Assembly: GCA_035530615.1 (NCBI GenBank)
Contig: DATKUL010000003.1
Coordinates: 310,001-374,000, forward strand
DNA from: Candidatus Paceibacterota bacterium
GTDB taxonomy: Bacteria; Actinomycetota; Actinomycetes; Nanopelagicales; Nanopelagicaceae
DNA: 64,000 nucleotides
Reading direction: 5' to 3'
This document shows, one piece after another, positions 1-7,175 of the stretch. The notes beneath the pieces were generated by a model, which was not told the origin of the DNA, ran no database searches, and worked only from the letters and a program-made list of their open reading frames with translations. A program made the translations under genes and the position numbers. Numbering within the stretch: position 1 is the stretch's first letter; each line of letters begins with the position of its first letter.

Positions 1-363
1 AAACTTGAGAATCAGAGCCACGCAGTCGGCGCTTATCAAACCGGCAACCTTAATCGCAGTGGCTGTTGGCGTAGGAGTTGGAGATGGGCTTTCGGTAGCC
101 GTTGCGCTTGGAGTTGCGCTTGGAGTTACTTTCGGTGGCGAAGGCAGTTTGGCTTTTACTGGTGCAACTTTCCAAAGTAACTTTTTACCGTACTTGACGC
201 AGACAAGTTTTTGGCCTGTCTTGGTTACACCGGTTCGACCAACTTTGCTACATATTTGACTAGCCTTGGCAATTGTCGCAGCAGAGGTGGTTGTCATCTG
301 AACAGCAAGGACGGTACCGATAAGGGCGACTGTAAATATTTGGATTCGTGGTCCACGGTTCAT
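1..363 (-). CDS. secreted Ser/Thr/Pro-linker protein, 3' end cut by window edge
   Basis: The reverse strand is open from an ATG at 363 to the window edge (121 codons seen). The N-terminus is a signal peptide: a short basic start, a hydrophobic core, then TTTSAA around residue 29. A compact segment follows with Cys38 and Cys55 (ICSKVG...KLVCVKYGKKLLWK, residues 37-65), then a Pro/Ser/Thr/Ala linker (residues 73-103) typical of actinobacterial exported proteins, and a further segment starting ISADC. The Cys-bounded module looks like the small repeated surface module of many secreted actinobacterial proteins. Its function is unknown. Confidence 0.6.
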   Translation of the reverse strand, partial: MNRGPRIQIFTVALIGTVLAVQMTTTSAATIAKASQICSKVGRTGVTKTGQKLVCVKYGKKLLWKVAPVKAKLPSPPKVTPSATPSATATESPSPTPTPTATAIKVAGLISADCVALILKF

Positions 364-583
364 GAACTCTCCAATGTTCTGTTTTATACCATTCTCCACT
401 GGATTCGAATCTACCATGCCTGTTGCAAAAAGCGTGGGTTTCAAGATTATGAATTGCCTCCGTTGTATGTAGATAGCGATAAATTTTTCGGATGAAATCG
501 CTCTTTCGTTAGTCGAATTGCTTGCCGACGTGATACTCGATGGTGGGTCAATAGGTTCTCTCGCCAATGCGACAGATATTGAG

Positions 584-784
584 TTAATCGATTTCGATAT
601 AAGAGAGCGGTGCCCCGTCCCAGAACACGCCAAGTTTTGAACCTGTGGCGATTGCTTTTGCAACCTGCTGCCTGCCTGACTCTCCCCACTTGAGGAGGCC
701 ATCCAAATTGAAAATGAATCCGTACACCTGTCGAACTTCTAGATCACTTGGCACATCGGATTCGATCCACTCATGTGTAGTCAC
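584..784 (-). pseudogene. short ORF, possible truncated Nudix-like gene
   Basis: A 66-codon frame begins at GTG 784, with GGAAGGA about 10 nt upstream. Its first 30 residues (ending VRQVYGFIFNLDGLL) resemble the first strand of some Nudix hydrolases, but no Nudix box follows and the frame stops soon after. The same frame upstream holds more short open pieces separated by stops. I read it as the remnant of a decayed gene. The family guess is weak. Confidence 0.25.
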
Positions 785-1091
785 ATCCGATCATCCTTCC
801 AAGTTGATGAACCAAAGGAGGACATCAGACATTTATTCAATCCCCAAGTCGATTGGAGCCTCGGGCAATCCGTTGAGAATCAAATCTCCATATAACGATG
901 CAAGTTGGCGGGGCGTCATAATTTCTGACGTGGTATCCAGCGCGCGCTGTGTGACGGACTTGAGGTTCGATGTTCACTTTTCGTATTGTGCCGTCATGGT
1001 GCGCCTGTGGCAATAAACGTCATTTTGACCAAATAGTTAGGGACTCGACTTAGGCACGCTAGGGTGGCCGGAGAACGTTGGGCAGATCACT
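785..1091. other. gene-poor stretch with broken reading frames
   Basis: No complete gene is visible. On the reverse strand a coding-looking frame (MTPRQLASLYGDLILNGLPE..., 919 down to 833) ends in a stop, is followed at once by a 13-codon frame, and is preceded by an in-frame stop. This pattern suggests gene decay. The forward strand has only a compositional open frame. The 364-583 stretch holds nothing that I can support. Confidence 0.4.
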
Positions 1092-1502
1092 TTAGAAATC
1101 TAGACGCTCCACTGCCTGCTTGGTGATGTTGCTTATCAACTCAAAATCCTTATCAACATGCAGAACTATGAGTTCACATTTTTCTGCTGTTGCGGCAACT
1201 AAGAGGTCTGGAATTGAGGGAGCTCTATGTTGTCCAAGGTCCGCTAATTGTTGGAGAACATCCCAGGCTCTCTCCTCAATAGTTGGCGAAAGTTTTTCAA
1301 TCCGCATTTTTGAAAGTGGAAGGCTTGCAAAAGATGTGAGAAGTTCATTTGCCGATCTTGCTGAATAACCAATTTCGAGGCGGGTAATTGAAGAGAGATG
1401 GACTTGGCCAGCATCAATTCGCGATGCCCAGAGTTGGGCATCGGGCGTAGTTGCCAGACGAACGAGGGCTGATTTATCTATCAACCAACCGGTTATCGCC
1501 AC
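1092..1502 (-). CDS. vapC: VapC-type PIN-domain ribonuclease toxin
   Basis: A 136-residue PIN-domain protein, presumably the RNA-cleaving toxin of a type II toxin-antitoxin pair. Acidic residues sit where the PIN active site needs them: Asp9 in the first strand (GWLIDKSAL), Glu43 in ITRLEIGYS, and Asp residues in SIPDLLVAATA and LHVDKDFELI. The start is GTG 1502, inside the last codons of the upstream vapB (10-nt overlap), so translation is coupled, as is usual for these pairs. Length is normal for the family and no lesion is seen. The target RNA cannot be told from sequence. Confidence 0.85.
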   Translation of the reverse strand: MAITGWLIDKSALVRLATTPDAQLWASRIDAGQVHLSSITRLEIGYSARSANELLTSFASLPLSKMRIEKLSPTIEERAWDVLQQLADLGQHRAPSIPDLLVAATAEKCELIVLHVDKDFELISNITKQAVERLDF

Positions 1503-1714
1503 GCATTCTCCATCACCTGTTCATTCGAAAGGTCTGGGAGCAACACAAGAAGAGAGGCTAGATGCTTCTCCGTAACTGACTCCGTGCCCATACGAACTTC
1601 CTGCGTCAGTGTGCGACGTACGTATTCAACGCGCGAAAGACCAAGTAATGCGGCCTTATTTTCTAATGCTGCCATTACCTCTGGAGTTAAATCTCTAATA
1701 AGTAAATCTGCCAT
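1493..1714 (-). CDS. vapB: VapB-type antitoxin
   Basis: A 73-residue protein starting MADLLIRDLTPEVMAALENKAA, with the short N-terminal strand plus two helices of a ribbon-helix-helix (FitA/VapB-type) DNA-binding antitoxin. It is followed by an acidic, Leu-rich tail (EKHLASLLVLLPDLSNEQVMENAWR) that should wrap the toxin. AGGAGG lies directly upstream of ATG 1714. It overlaps vapC by 10 nt in the same direction. It should neutralise VapC and repress the operon through the palindromic site just upstream. Confidence 0.85.
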   Translation of the reverse strand: MADLLIRDLTPEVMAALENKAALLGLSRVEYVRRTLTQEVRMGTESVTEKHLASLLVLLPDLSNEQVMENAWR

Positions 1715-1724
1715 TTCAACCTCC

Positions 1725-1742
1725 TGATATCAGATGATATCA
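1725..1742 (-). promoter_or_regulatory. vapBC operator (paired 8-bp palindromes)
   Basis: TGATATCA occurs twice, at 1725-1732 and 1735-1742, separated by GA. Each copy is itself a perfect palindrome. The site abuts the vapB ribosome-binding site, where a VapB dimer-of-dimers would autorepress the pair. Confidence 0.65.
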
Positions 1743-1805
1743 TAGGCACGTACAACCAGCGAGGGTCATGGCAGGGCAAGAACTCCAGGGTGTGTACTAA
1801 CTACC

Positions 1806-1843
1806 GTGTGCGCCCGAAGGGAAGATACTGGGCGCCGAGAATC
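1806..1843 (+). repeat. 38-nt dispersed repeat, copy 1
   Basis: First of four related 38-nt copies (others at 2493, 3152 and 4063). This copy carries a perfect 6-bp inverted repeat, GCGCCC...GGGCGC, around a 14-nt centre. It lies upstream of vapB on the reverse strand. It matches the other copies most closely in the GCGCYYGAAGGG block and the terminal GAATC. Confidence 0.6.
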
Positions 1844-1907
1844 CACCTTCTCGTTGATCGGATAGCGGAGCATGAGTTCTCGAAAGATCTTACGTCTGAC
1901 ATAGGAA

Positions 1908-2459
1908 TCAGTGGTCGCTAGGAATCCTTGAGTAAATAATCAAGTCAATCCGGCCATGGTTCGTAAATCCAGCGTTTCTCGCGATACCTTCACGGACGAA
2001 GCCTGCTTTTTCAGCAACTTTTTGAGAGGCAAGATTCCCTGGTGCAACTCTCACTTCAAGTCGTTGGAATCCCATTTCTTGAATGATCCAGTGCGAAAGT
2101 ATAACTAAAGCACTAGTTGACACACCTTTGCTTCGAGCCCAAGGAGAAGTCCAGTAGCTAATCTCGCATGACCGACCGCGCCACTCAGCCCTTTTAATAT
2201 CAATAACACCCGCAAATTTTCCGTCGAGGTCAATGGCGCTTACAAGTCCGGTGCCACCATGTTGCCTTTCGGGAGCAAAATCTGAAATGAACCATTTAGC
2301 GTTTTCAGTTGTATATGGAAAAGGAAGGGGAAACCATTTTTGCATTTGATCGTCGTTGCCTGCTGTGACGATGGCTTCTTGATCAGACGAAGCCAATTGT
2401 CTTATAACAATTGAATCCGAGACCAAAGTGCAGACGTCAAATGTTTGTTTCGTCTTCAT
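1908..2459 (-). CDS. GNAT-family N-acetyltransferase (RimJ/RimL type)
   Basis: A 183-residue GCN5-related acetyltransferase. The order of motifs is typical of RimJ/RimL-type enzymes: an N-terminal strand SDSIVIRQLASSD, a central strand FAGVIDIKRAEWRGRSCEISYWTSPWARSKGV (motif A, with an acetyl-CoA loop that departs from the usual RGxGxG), and the C-terminal LEVRVAPGNLASQKVAEKAGFVREGI, the classic N-x-x-S-x-x-V-x-x-x-x-G-F signature. ATG 2459 is preferred over the TTG three codons upstream. The substrate cannot be assigned. Confidence 0.8.
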   Translation of the reverse strand: MKTKQTFDVCTLVSDSIVIRQLASSDQEAIVTAGNDDQMQKWFPLPFPYTTENAKWFISDFAPERQHGGTGLVSAIDLDGKFAGVIDIKRAEWRGRSCEISYWTSPWARSKGVSTSALVILSHWIIQEMGFQRLEVRVAPGNLASQKVAEKAGFVREGIARNAGFTNHGRIDLIIYSRIPSDH

Positions 2460-2492
2460 GCAACGCAATATTACGCAATATCATCGGTCAAA

Positions 2493-2530
2493 GTGTGCGC
2501 CTGAAGGGATGAAACTGGGCACTGGGAATC
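2493..2530 (+). repeat. 38-nt dispersed repeat, copy 2
   Basis: Contains the block GGGATGAAACTGGGCACT followed by GGGAATC. It lies between the acetyltransferase gene and the 3' end of the broken phosphotransferase gene. It differs from copy 4 at only a few positions. Confidence 0.7.
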
Positions 2531-2541
2531 GGTCATTTCGA

Positions 2542-3078
2542 TTATTTAAACCGCCACGCCTGCAAAAGTTTTTCGCTCTCCCCGCCCAACCATGCATCAT
2601 CCAGATCTAATCTACGAATGCCTCCTTTGGCCACCCATTCTTCATATACCTCAGCACCTTGAGCCTTGATTCTGCCAATTACATACTCGGCTTGAACTTT
2701 TTGATTAAGGGGGAGAAGTCTCACCGTCTCCAAACGGAGATTATCCGATGCGGAATAGCCATCCAGAATCCACTCAGCGCGTTGCCACGGATCATGCAAA
2801 TCTCTAAGAAGTGCTCCGACACTAAGGAACCTGGTTTTACTCTTTTCCGCATCTTCATTAACGAACTCACCGGCCTCTCCTTCGATTCACTCTAGTTTGA
2901 GGCGACCATTGAAGTCAGGACCGAAAGTCTTAGGTACTCCACGGAAGACTTTCCCAACTTCGATGATTACTTGCTCTACATCGGCATCTTCGTCCGCTGG
3001 TCGAAGCACAAAATCGCCAACGCGAACCAGTTTTCCTCGGTTAAGTCGACCGCCAGAAATTGGGATTTCATTGTCCAT
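2542..3078 (-). pseudogene. decayed aminoglycoside-phosphotransferase-like gene
   Basis: From ATG 3078 the frame reads MDNEIPISGGRLNRGKLVRV...VLRPADEDADV, which resembles the N-lobe of APH-type phosphotransferases. It meets a TGA at 2887-2889 and then continues in the same frame as IEGEAGEFVNEDA...FLSVGALLRDLHD, the family's hinge and helix region. It then jumps directly to a C-terminal helical tail (RAEWILDGYSASDN...). The catalytic loop with its H-x-D-x5-N and the metal-binding Asp are absent. An in-frame stop plus loss of the catalytic core means that it cannot encode an active kinase. The family assignment rests on pattern only. Confidence 0.6.
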
Positions 3079-3151
3079 AATGTTGTTGAGGATAGTGGAA
3101 GACAAACGTATCAAGGGAGAGGTGACTAGTTTCATCTCTCTGGTTCCCGCG

Positions 3152-3189
3152 TGGTGCGCCCGACGGGATGAAACTGGGCATCGGGAATC
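3152..3189 (+). repeat. 38-nt dispersed repeat, copy 3
   Basis: Shares GGGATGAAACTGGGCA and GGGAATC with the other copies. It lies just upstream of the decayed phosphotransferase-like gene on the reverse strand. Confidence 0.65.
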
Positions 3190-3255
3190 TCAACTGTTGC
3201 TTTCCCAACGGAAGGATTCCAAAGAAGGAATTACCAATAAATCGGTACAGAAACA

Positions 3256-3288
3256 CTAAAACCTCGAGATGTTCTCTCGAGGTTTTAG
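3256..3288. terminator. strong bidirectional stem-loop
   Basis: A perfect 14-bp inverted repeat: the left arm 3256-3269 contains AAAACCTCGAGA, the loop is 3270-3274, and the right arm is 3275-3288. The A-run on one side and T-run on the other let it act as a terminator in either direction. No intact gene lies directly upstream on either strand, so it may be a leftover from a lost gene. Confidence 0.6.
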
Positions 3289-3488
3289 GTAGTAACTCAA
3301 CAAACAGAGATTGTTGCGCCTCCAACTAAGTTTTAGAACTGTAGCACATATCAGAATTTGCTGGCCGCCTTTTACAAAACTCCGTTAATTACTTTCCGTG
3401 ACTTTACTTTTCACATCACGAGAAGTTCTGCACATGCTCCTGCAAAACATTAAATCAACTGATCCGTATCTTCTAACTTACGCGAGGT

Positions 3489-3561
3489 GCCTCTGTAGCT
3501 CAACGGATAGAGCACGCCTCCAACTAAGGCGGGGATACGGGTTCGAATCCCGTCAGGGGCA
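3489..3561 (+). tRNA. tRNA-like gene with Arg-type body and non-canonical anticodon loop
   Basis: A full cloverleaf of 73 nt: a 7-bp acceptor stem (GCCTCTG with CAGGGGC), D arm GCTC-AACGGATA-GAGC, a 5-bp anticodon stem CGCCT/AGGCG, and T arm ACGGG-TTCGAAT-CCCGT. The body resembles bacterial tRNA-Arg. The 7-nt anticodon loop reads CCAACTA, giving a nominal anticodon AAC, but position 33 is C instead of the near-universal U and position 37 is U instead of a purine. CCA is not encoded. It may be a decayed tRNA, a copy altered by integration events, or a tRNA whose folding I misjudge. Confidence 0.6.
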
Positions 3562-3568
3562 CATCACC

Positions 3569-3612
3569 AGAAAGGCTCTACTCAGTTCACATTGGGTGGG
3601 GCCTTTCTTAAT
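3569..3612 (+). terminator. probable terminator after the tRNA-like gene
   Basis: AGAAAGGC (3569-3576) can pair with GCCTTTCT (3601-3608) across a 24-nt loop, followed by TA. It is weak but well placed just downstream of the tRNA. A 5' truncated relative of the dispersed repeat (CACTGGGAATC, 3621-3631) follows. Confidence 0.4.
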
Positions 3613-3698
3613 GCCTACGCCACTGGGAATCAGTCGTTAATCTTGGGTAGAAGACATACGCTTTCATCCATGTTCCACCCAAGCGAGCCATCTCAGCC

Positions 3699-4033
3699 AT
3701 GTCCCTGATCATTGTTAACGGACTTCCTGGTTCAGGAAAAACAACGCTTGCCACTCAACTAGCAGCCGAACTCTCGCTCAGGAACTTCATGAATTGGGCA
3801 TTCTCACTCATGATGAAATTTGGTGCGATGTTCCCTTGTCTCTAGCTCGCGAAAGGTTTGAGAGTCGAGCGTTAGAACGTCACTGGATTCACTCTGAAAG
3901 TTCTGGCTCGACGGATTCAGATTGGGAAATGTGGGGAAGGATGGCGGATCCACTCGGACTAGGAACCGTCCATCGAGTGGATACGACTCAATTTGTAGAT
4001 ATCCAACGCTTGATTCATGACCTCGGAAGATGA
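3699..4033 (+). pseudogene. frameshifted, internally deleted P-loop kinase/ATPase gene
   Basis: ATG 3699 starts MSLIIVNGLPGSGKTTLATQLAAELSL, a textbook Walker A of a small zeta-toxin/AAA-type kinase, but this frame stops at 3845. A second frame, 3794-4033, carries the expected C-terminal part (ILTHDEIWCDVPLSLARERFESRALERHW...). Intact relatives are about 170-180 residues long. The middle section between Walker A and the C-terminal domain is missing and the two halves are out of frame. This is a pseudogene produced by an internal deletion. Confidence 0.7.
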
Positions 4034-4062
4034 TCTCAGGTCAATGATTTGAGAAATTAGAA

Positions 4063-4100
4063 AGGCGCGCTCGAAGGGATGAAACTGGACATTGGGAATC
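4063..4100 (+). repeat. 38-nt dispersed repeat, copy 4
   Basis: Contains GAAGGGATGAAACTGGACATT followed by GGGAATC. It shares with copy 2 the following tetramer-rich stretch TCATTTC. It lies between the kinase pseudogene and the acetyltransferase gene. Confidence 0.7.
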
Positions 4101-4203
4101 AATCATTTCTCTCAAATAACCGCTCCTTACAAATATTCATATGCGACTATTCATCCATGAAATCTAACAAAGTTGCTGACTATTCCCTGGATGGCCACAT
4201 TAC

Positions 4204-4698
4204 GTGAGCAACACCGGAATTCGAACGGCAGAGGATTTCGACCTGGAGGAAATCCTGAATTTAGCAAGTGCCAAACGGCTTGAATATGAAACCTACCAAC
4301 CTGTCTTTTGGCGAGTAGCACCAGACGCGATCGCTCAACAGCGAGACTACTTTGCCAGTCAAATAGCAGATGAAAAGGTAATTACCCTAGTCGCAACTTC
4401 AGAAACTGAATTGGTTGGTTTTGTCATTGGTCGCTTAGTTCCAGCACCTCCTGTTTACAACCCAGGCGGTTTGACTTGTTCGATAGACGACTTCGTCGTG
4501 ATTGAAAGTGATTTGTGGGAAACCGTCGGTGCAGATCTTCTCGATCAAGTTAGAAAAGCGGCTCTCGCAAGAGGTGCTGCTCAAGTGGTGGTGGTTTGCG
4601 GTCATCTTGACGAGCCGAAGAGAAAAGCACTTGAAAAATCTTCTTTAACTGTCGCTTCAGAATGGTGGATTGCCCCACTAAATATCCAATCACCCTAA
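4204..4698 (+). CDS. GNAT-family acetyltransferase
   Basis: A 164-residue protein with a GCN5-type layout: an N-terminal strand IRTAEDFDLEEILNL, a mid strand ITLVATSETELVGFVIGRLV, a strand CSIDDFVVIESDLWETVGADLLDQVRKAALARGAAQVVVVCG (acetyl-CoA region, although the usual RGxGxG loop is degenerate), and a C-terminal strand. The start is GTG 4204; no strong ribosome-binding site is seen. It is flanked by the repeat and by toxin-antitoxin remnants. The substrate is unknown. Confidence 0.65.
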   Translation: MSNTGIRTAEDFDLEEILNLASAKRLEYETYQPVFWRVAPDAIAQQRDYFASQIADEKVITLVATSETELVGFVIGRLVPAPPVYNPGGLTCSIDDFVVIESDLWETVGADLLDQVRKAALARGAAQVVVVCGHLDEPKRKALEKSSLTVASEWWIAPLNIQSP

Positions 4699-4713
4699 CC
4701 TTCCAATCTGTGA

Positions 4714-4897
4714 CTAGGCCTCAGAGTCCAGGTCTGGAAACTTTGCACGAATTGTTTGAGCTAAATCGGGAACCGATGTCGTTGCAATTGTCCAAATGAA
4801 ATCGATGTCCACTCGGTGATAGGCATGGGCAATAAGTACTCTCATCCCGGCAATCTTCTTCCATTCAATTCCTGGAAGACGATAATCTCCGAACGGG
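4714..4897 (-). pseudogene. C-terminal remnant of a HepT (DUF86) toxin
   Basis: The reverse strand after the MntA stop reads DPFGDYRLPGIEWKKIAGMRVLIAHAYHRVDIDFIW...DLDSEA, the C-terminal half of HepT/DUF86 proteins, including the IPWRKIAGMRN-like helix and the R-x-x-x-x-H-x-Y element. The N-terminal half (about 50-60 residues) and any start codon are missing, so the toxin is gone or inactive. Confidence 0.7.
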
Positions 4898-5188
4898 TCA
4901 CAAAGCCAGGGCTTCTTCGCGAATATCGAAATCTCTAGGTTTTAATGCGTGAAGTGAAATAACGTCCACGGGTGCCTTGAGGAATTCCGAAAGCTCTTGC
5001 TGCATTTGGAACTGGTCGAAAAATGATGCTCCTTTGGCAAAATCAACAAGGAAGTCAAAGTCACTGGTATCGGTGTCTTCACCGCGAGCAACGCTCCCGA
5101 AGACGGAAATCGACAGACCTTTGTTCCGCTTGGCAATTTCGAGAATCGCCTCGCGGTTCGCTTTCAATAGATCCAGCTTCGTACCCAT
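4898..5188 (-). CDS. mntA: MntA-type nucleotidyltransferase antitoxin
   Basis: A 96-residue minimal nucleotidyltransferase. The motif GSVARGEDTDTSDFDFLVDF matches the family signature GSxARGExxxxSDxDLxV, with the metal-binding Asp pair intact. Family members AMPylate and so silence the HepT RNase encoded next door. Here that partner is truncated, so this gene is an orphan antitoxin. ATG 5188 is chosen because the in-frame extension up to TTG 5263 has no family similarity and no ribosome-binding site. Confidence 0.8.
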   Translation of the reverse strand: MGTKLDLLKANREAILEIAKRNKGLSISVFGSVARGEDTDTSDFDFLVDFAKGASFFDQFQMQQELSEFLKAPVDVISLHALKPRDFDIREEALAL

Positions 5189-5272
5189 GATGGGAGAATA
5201 CCCCAAAGCATTTAGTCCTGATTGGTTCAACCGGTATCCATAAGAAGGGGAGTAGTCGTTCAAGGAGGGTGA

Positions 5273-5767
5273 TTAGTTAGATCTGACCGGGTGTCCGTTT
5301 TCAAGTTCTATGACCGTGTCAGTGGCCAACGCATGAAGTGCTGCGTCCAGTCTTCGCGCCATGAAGTCTAAAGCCCGCTCGGCAATCTCATCGTGATCGC
5401 ACCACTTCCATGAGATGAGTTCGTTCGGAGGAAGCACGATTTTCGAGGTGTCGATTGGATCGCTTGCGTAGAGAAGCATGACGCCGTCATCAGGCAATCG
5501 CCGAGGAGGAACCCAGTCAAAAACGAGTAGCCGGCCCACAATTACTTCGATGCCAAGTTCTTCCAGCGCTTCTCTTCGTGCCGCATCGCGTGGTGTCTCT
5601 CCGAGCTCGACCATGCCACCCGGGACTTCCCAGTTCTTTTTATACGTTGGCTCCACAAGGAGGATACGTTCTTGTTCGTCTACGAAGATCAGCCCTGCAC
5701 CAATCCGCTTTCGCGGGAGATTAAGGAAATATTCTGACTGTGCGATCTCTTCGTGAGACTCGCTCAT
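5273..5767 (-). CDS. Nudix hydrolase
   Basis: A 164-residue Nudix protein. The complete box is GGMVELGETPRDAARREALEELGI (about residues 50-73), with G-x5-E-x7-RE-x2-EE-x-G-I conserved, so Mg-dependent pyrophosphohydrolase activity is likely. The N-terminus (KRIGAGLIFVDEQERILLVEPTYKKNWEVPGG) is standard. It overlaps the aminotransferase gene by 4 nt and is co-transcribed after it. The substrate is unknown. Confidence 0.85.
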   Translation of the reverse strand: MSESHEEIAQSEYFLNLPRKRIGAGLIFVDEQERILLVEPTYKKNWEVPGGMVELGETPRDAARREALEELGIEVIVGRLLVFDWVPPRRLPDDGVMLLYASDPIDTSKIVLPPNELISWKWCDHDEIAERALDFMARRLDAALHALATDTVIELENGHPVRSN

Positions 5768-7116
5768 GCGCCGGAGTAGTGCTTTCCAATTTCAGAAAGG
5801 GCTTTGTCAAAGAGTTCAAGTCCCAATTTGGCATCGGCTTCAGAGATATTGATCGGTGGCGTTAGGTGAAGTCGATTGAAATTGGGGAATGGCATCAGAC
5901 CATTCTTTCTACACGCAGCAATCAACTCGTTCATCTCTGGGCTTGAACTTCCATACGGAGCCATTGGCTCGCGGGTTGCGCGGTTTTTCACGATATCCAT
6001 GCCCCAGAAAGCACCAACTCCACGGACATCGCCAATGACCTTATGCTTCTTCGCTAATTCGCGAAGTCCAGGACCCATGATTTTTTCGCCCAGATTCGCA
6101 GCGCTCTCAACCATCTTCTCTTCTTTCATCGCATCAATGGTCGCGACGGCTGTTGCACAAGCAAGCGGATGGCCAGAGTAGGTGAGTCCGCCAGGAAATA
6201 CTCGATCGTCGAATGTCTTTGCGATATTTTCCGGAATGATGACTCCGCCAAGGGCTACGTAGCCCGAGGTCACCCCCTTTGCGAAGAGAATGAGGTCCGG
6301 GAGAGCATTTGAGTGCTGGAAGGCAAACCATTTACCAGTTCTTCCGAATCCGGCCATAACCTCATCGGCAATCCACAAAATCTCGTACTTGTCGCAGAGT
6401 GCTCGGACACCTTCCAAGTAGCCAGCGGGTGGAACAAGGATTCCTGCAGTTCCGGGGACCGTCTCCAAAAGAATTGCCGCGATGGTTTTTGGTCCTTCAA
6501 AGATGATGGTCTGTTCAAGATGCTCGAGTGCGCGTTGGCACTCTTCGGCTTCATCGGTGGCCCAGAAAGAAGAGCGATAGAGATATGGACCCCAGAAATG
6601 AACGTGTCCATAAGCGTATTCATTGGGGAACCTGCGCGGATCTCCGGTCGCATTAATCGCTGCACCAGTGTTGCCATGGTACGAACGGTAGGTGGAGAGA
6701 ATTTTATCCTTGCCTGTGTGCAGTCGCGCCAAACGAATTCCATTTTCAACTGCGTCGGCTCCAGCATTTGTGAAGAAGACTTTTTGGAATTTTGGCCCGG
6801 CCAAATCAACAATCCGCTTCGCTGCTTCGTTGCGGGCAACGTTGGCATGTTGCGGTGCGATGGTGGCCAAAATCGCGGCCTGTTCTTGGATTGCTTTCAC
6901 AACTTTGGGATGTTGATGACCAATGTTGGTGAAGACGAGCTGACATGAAAAATCCAAGTACTTATTTCCATCGTAATCCCAGAAATAAGATCCTTGCGCA
7001 CCTGCGACAGGGATGGGGGAAATTTGTGCTTGGGCAGACCATGAGTGAAAAACATGGGCGCGGTCGGCTGCAAAAACCTCAGCACCTTTTTTGGGATCAA
7101 TAGTTGGCGAGTTCAT
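5764..7116 (-). CDS. class III (omega-amino acid) aminotransferase
   Basis: A 450-residue PLP-dependent class III aminotransferase. The cofactor region shows TNAGADAVENGIRLAR, the Tyr-His pair in YRSYHGNTG, the PLP-phosphate Asp in LWIADEVMAGFGRTGKW, and the Schiff-base lysine in ILFAKGVTSGYVALGG. It is most like the beta-alanine/taurine/omega-amino acid:pyruvate subgroup. It is divergent from mmsA with about 60 bp between, so the likely route is beta-alanine or beta-aminoisobutyrate to a semialdehyde to acyl-CoA. ATG 7116 is chosen over ATG 7122 because AGGA has proper spacing only for the former. Confidence 0.85.
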   Translation of the reverse strand: MNSPTIDPKKGAEVFAADRAHVFHSWSAQAQISPIPVAGAQGSYFWDYDGNKYLDFSCQLVFTNIGHQHPKVVKAIQEQAAILATIAPQHANVARNEAAKRIVDLAGPKFQKVFFTNAGADAVENGIRLARLHTGKDKILSTYRSYHGNTGAAINATGDPRRFPNEYAYGHVHFWGPYLYRSSFWATDEAEECQRALEHLEQTIIFEGPKTIAAILLETVPGTAGILVPPAGYLEGVRALCDKYEILWIADEVMAGFGRTGKWFAFQHSNALPDLILFAKGVTSGYVALGGVIIPENIAKTFDDRVFPGGLTYSGHPLACATAVATIDAMKEEKMVESAANLGEKIMGPGLRELAKKHKVIGDVRGVGAFWGMDIVKNRATREPMAPYGSSSPEMNELIAACRKNGLMPFPNFNRLHLTPPINISEADAKLGLELFDKALSEIGKHYSGA

Positions 7117-7175
7117 TATCATTCCTATTCTTTTCGCACTAGCGCCACTATATCTGTCTCAAGTAACCTTCGTAC

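Noticed and set aside
5-259. Forward frame rich in Val/Gly/Ala repeats at the window start
   Set aside because: It is the mirror of the Ser/Thr/Pro linker of the reverse-strand secreted protein.
1806-4100. The repeat-separated small genes as an integron cassette array
   Set aside because: No integron integrase, and the repeats lack the RYYYAAC/GTTRRRY ends of attC sites.
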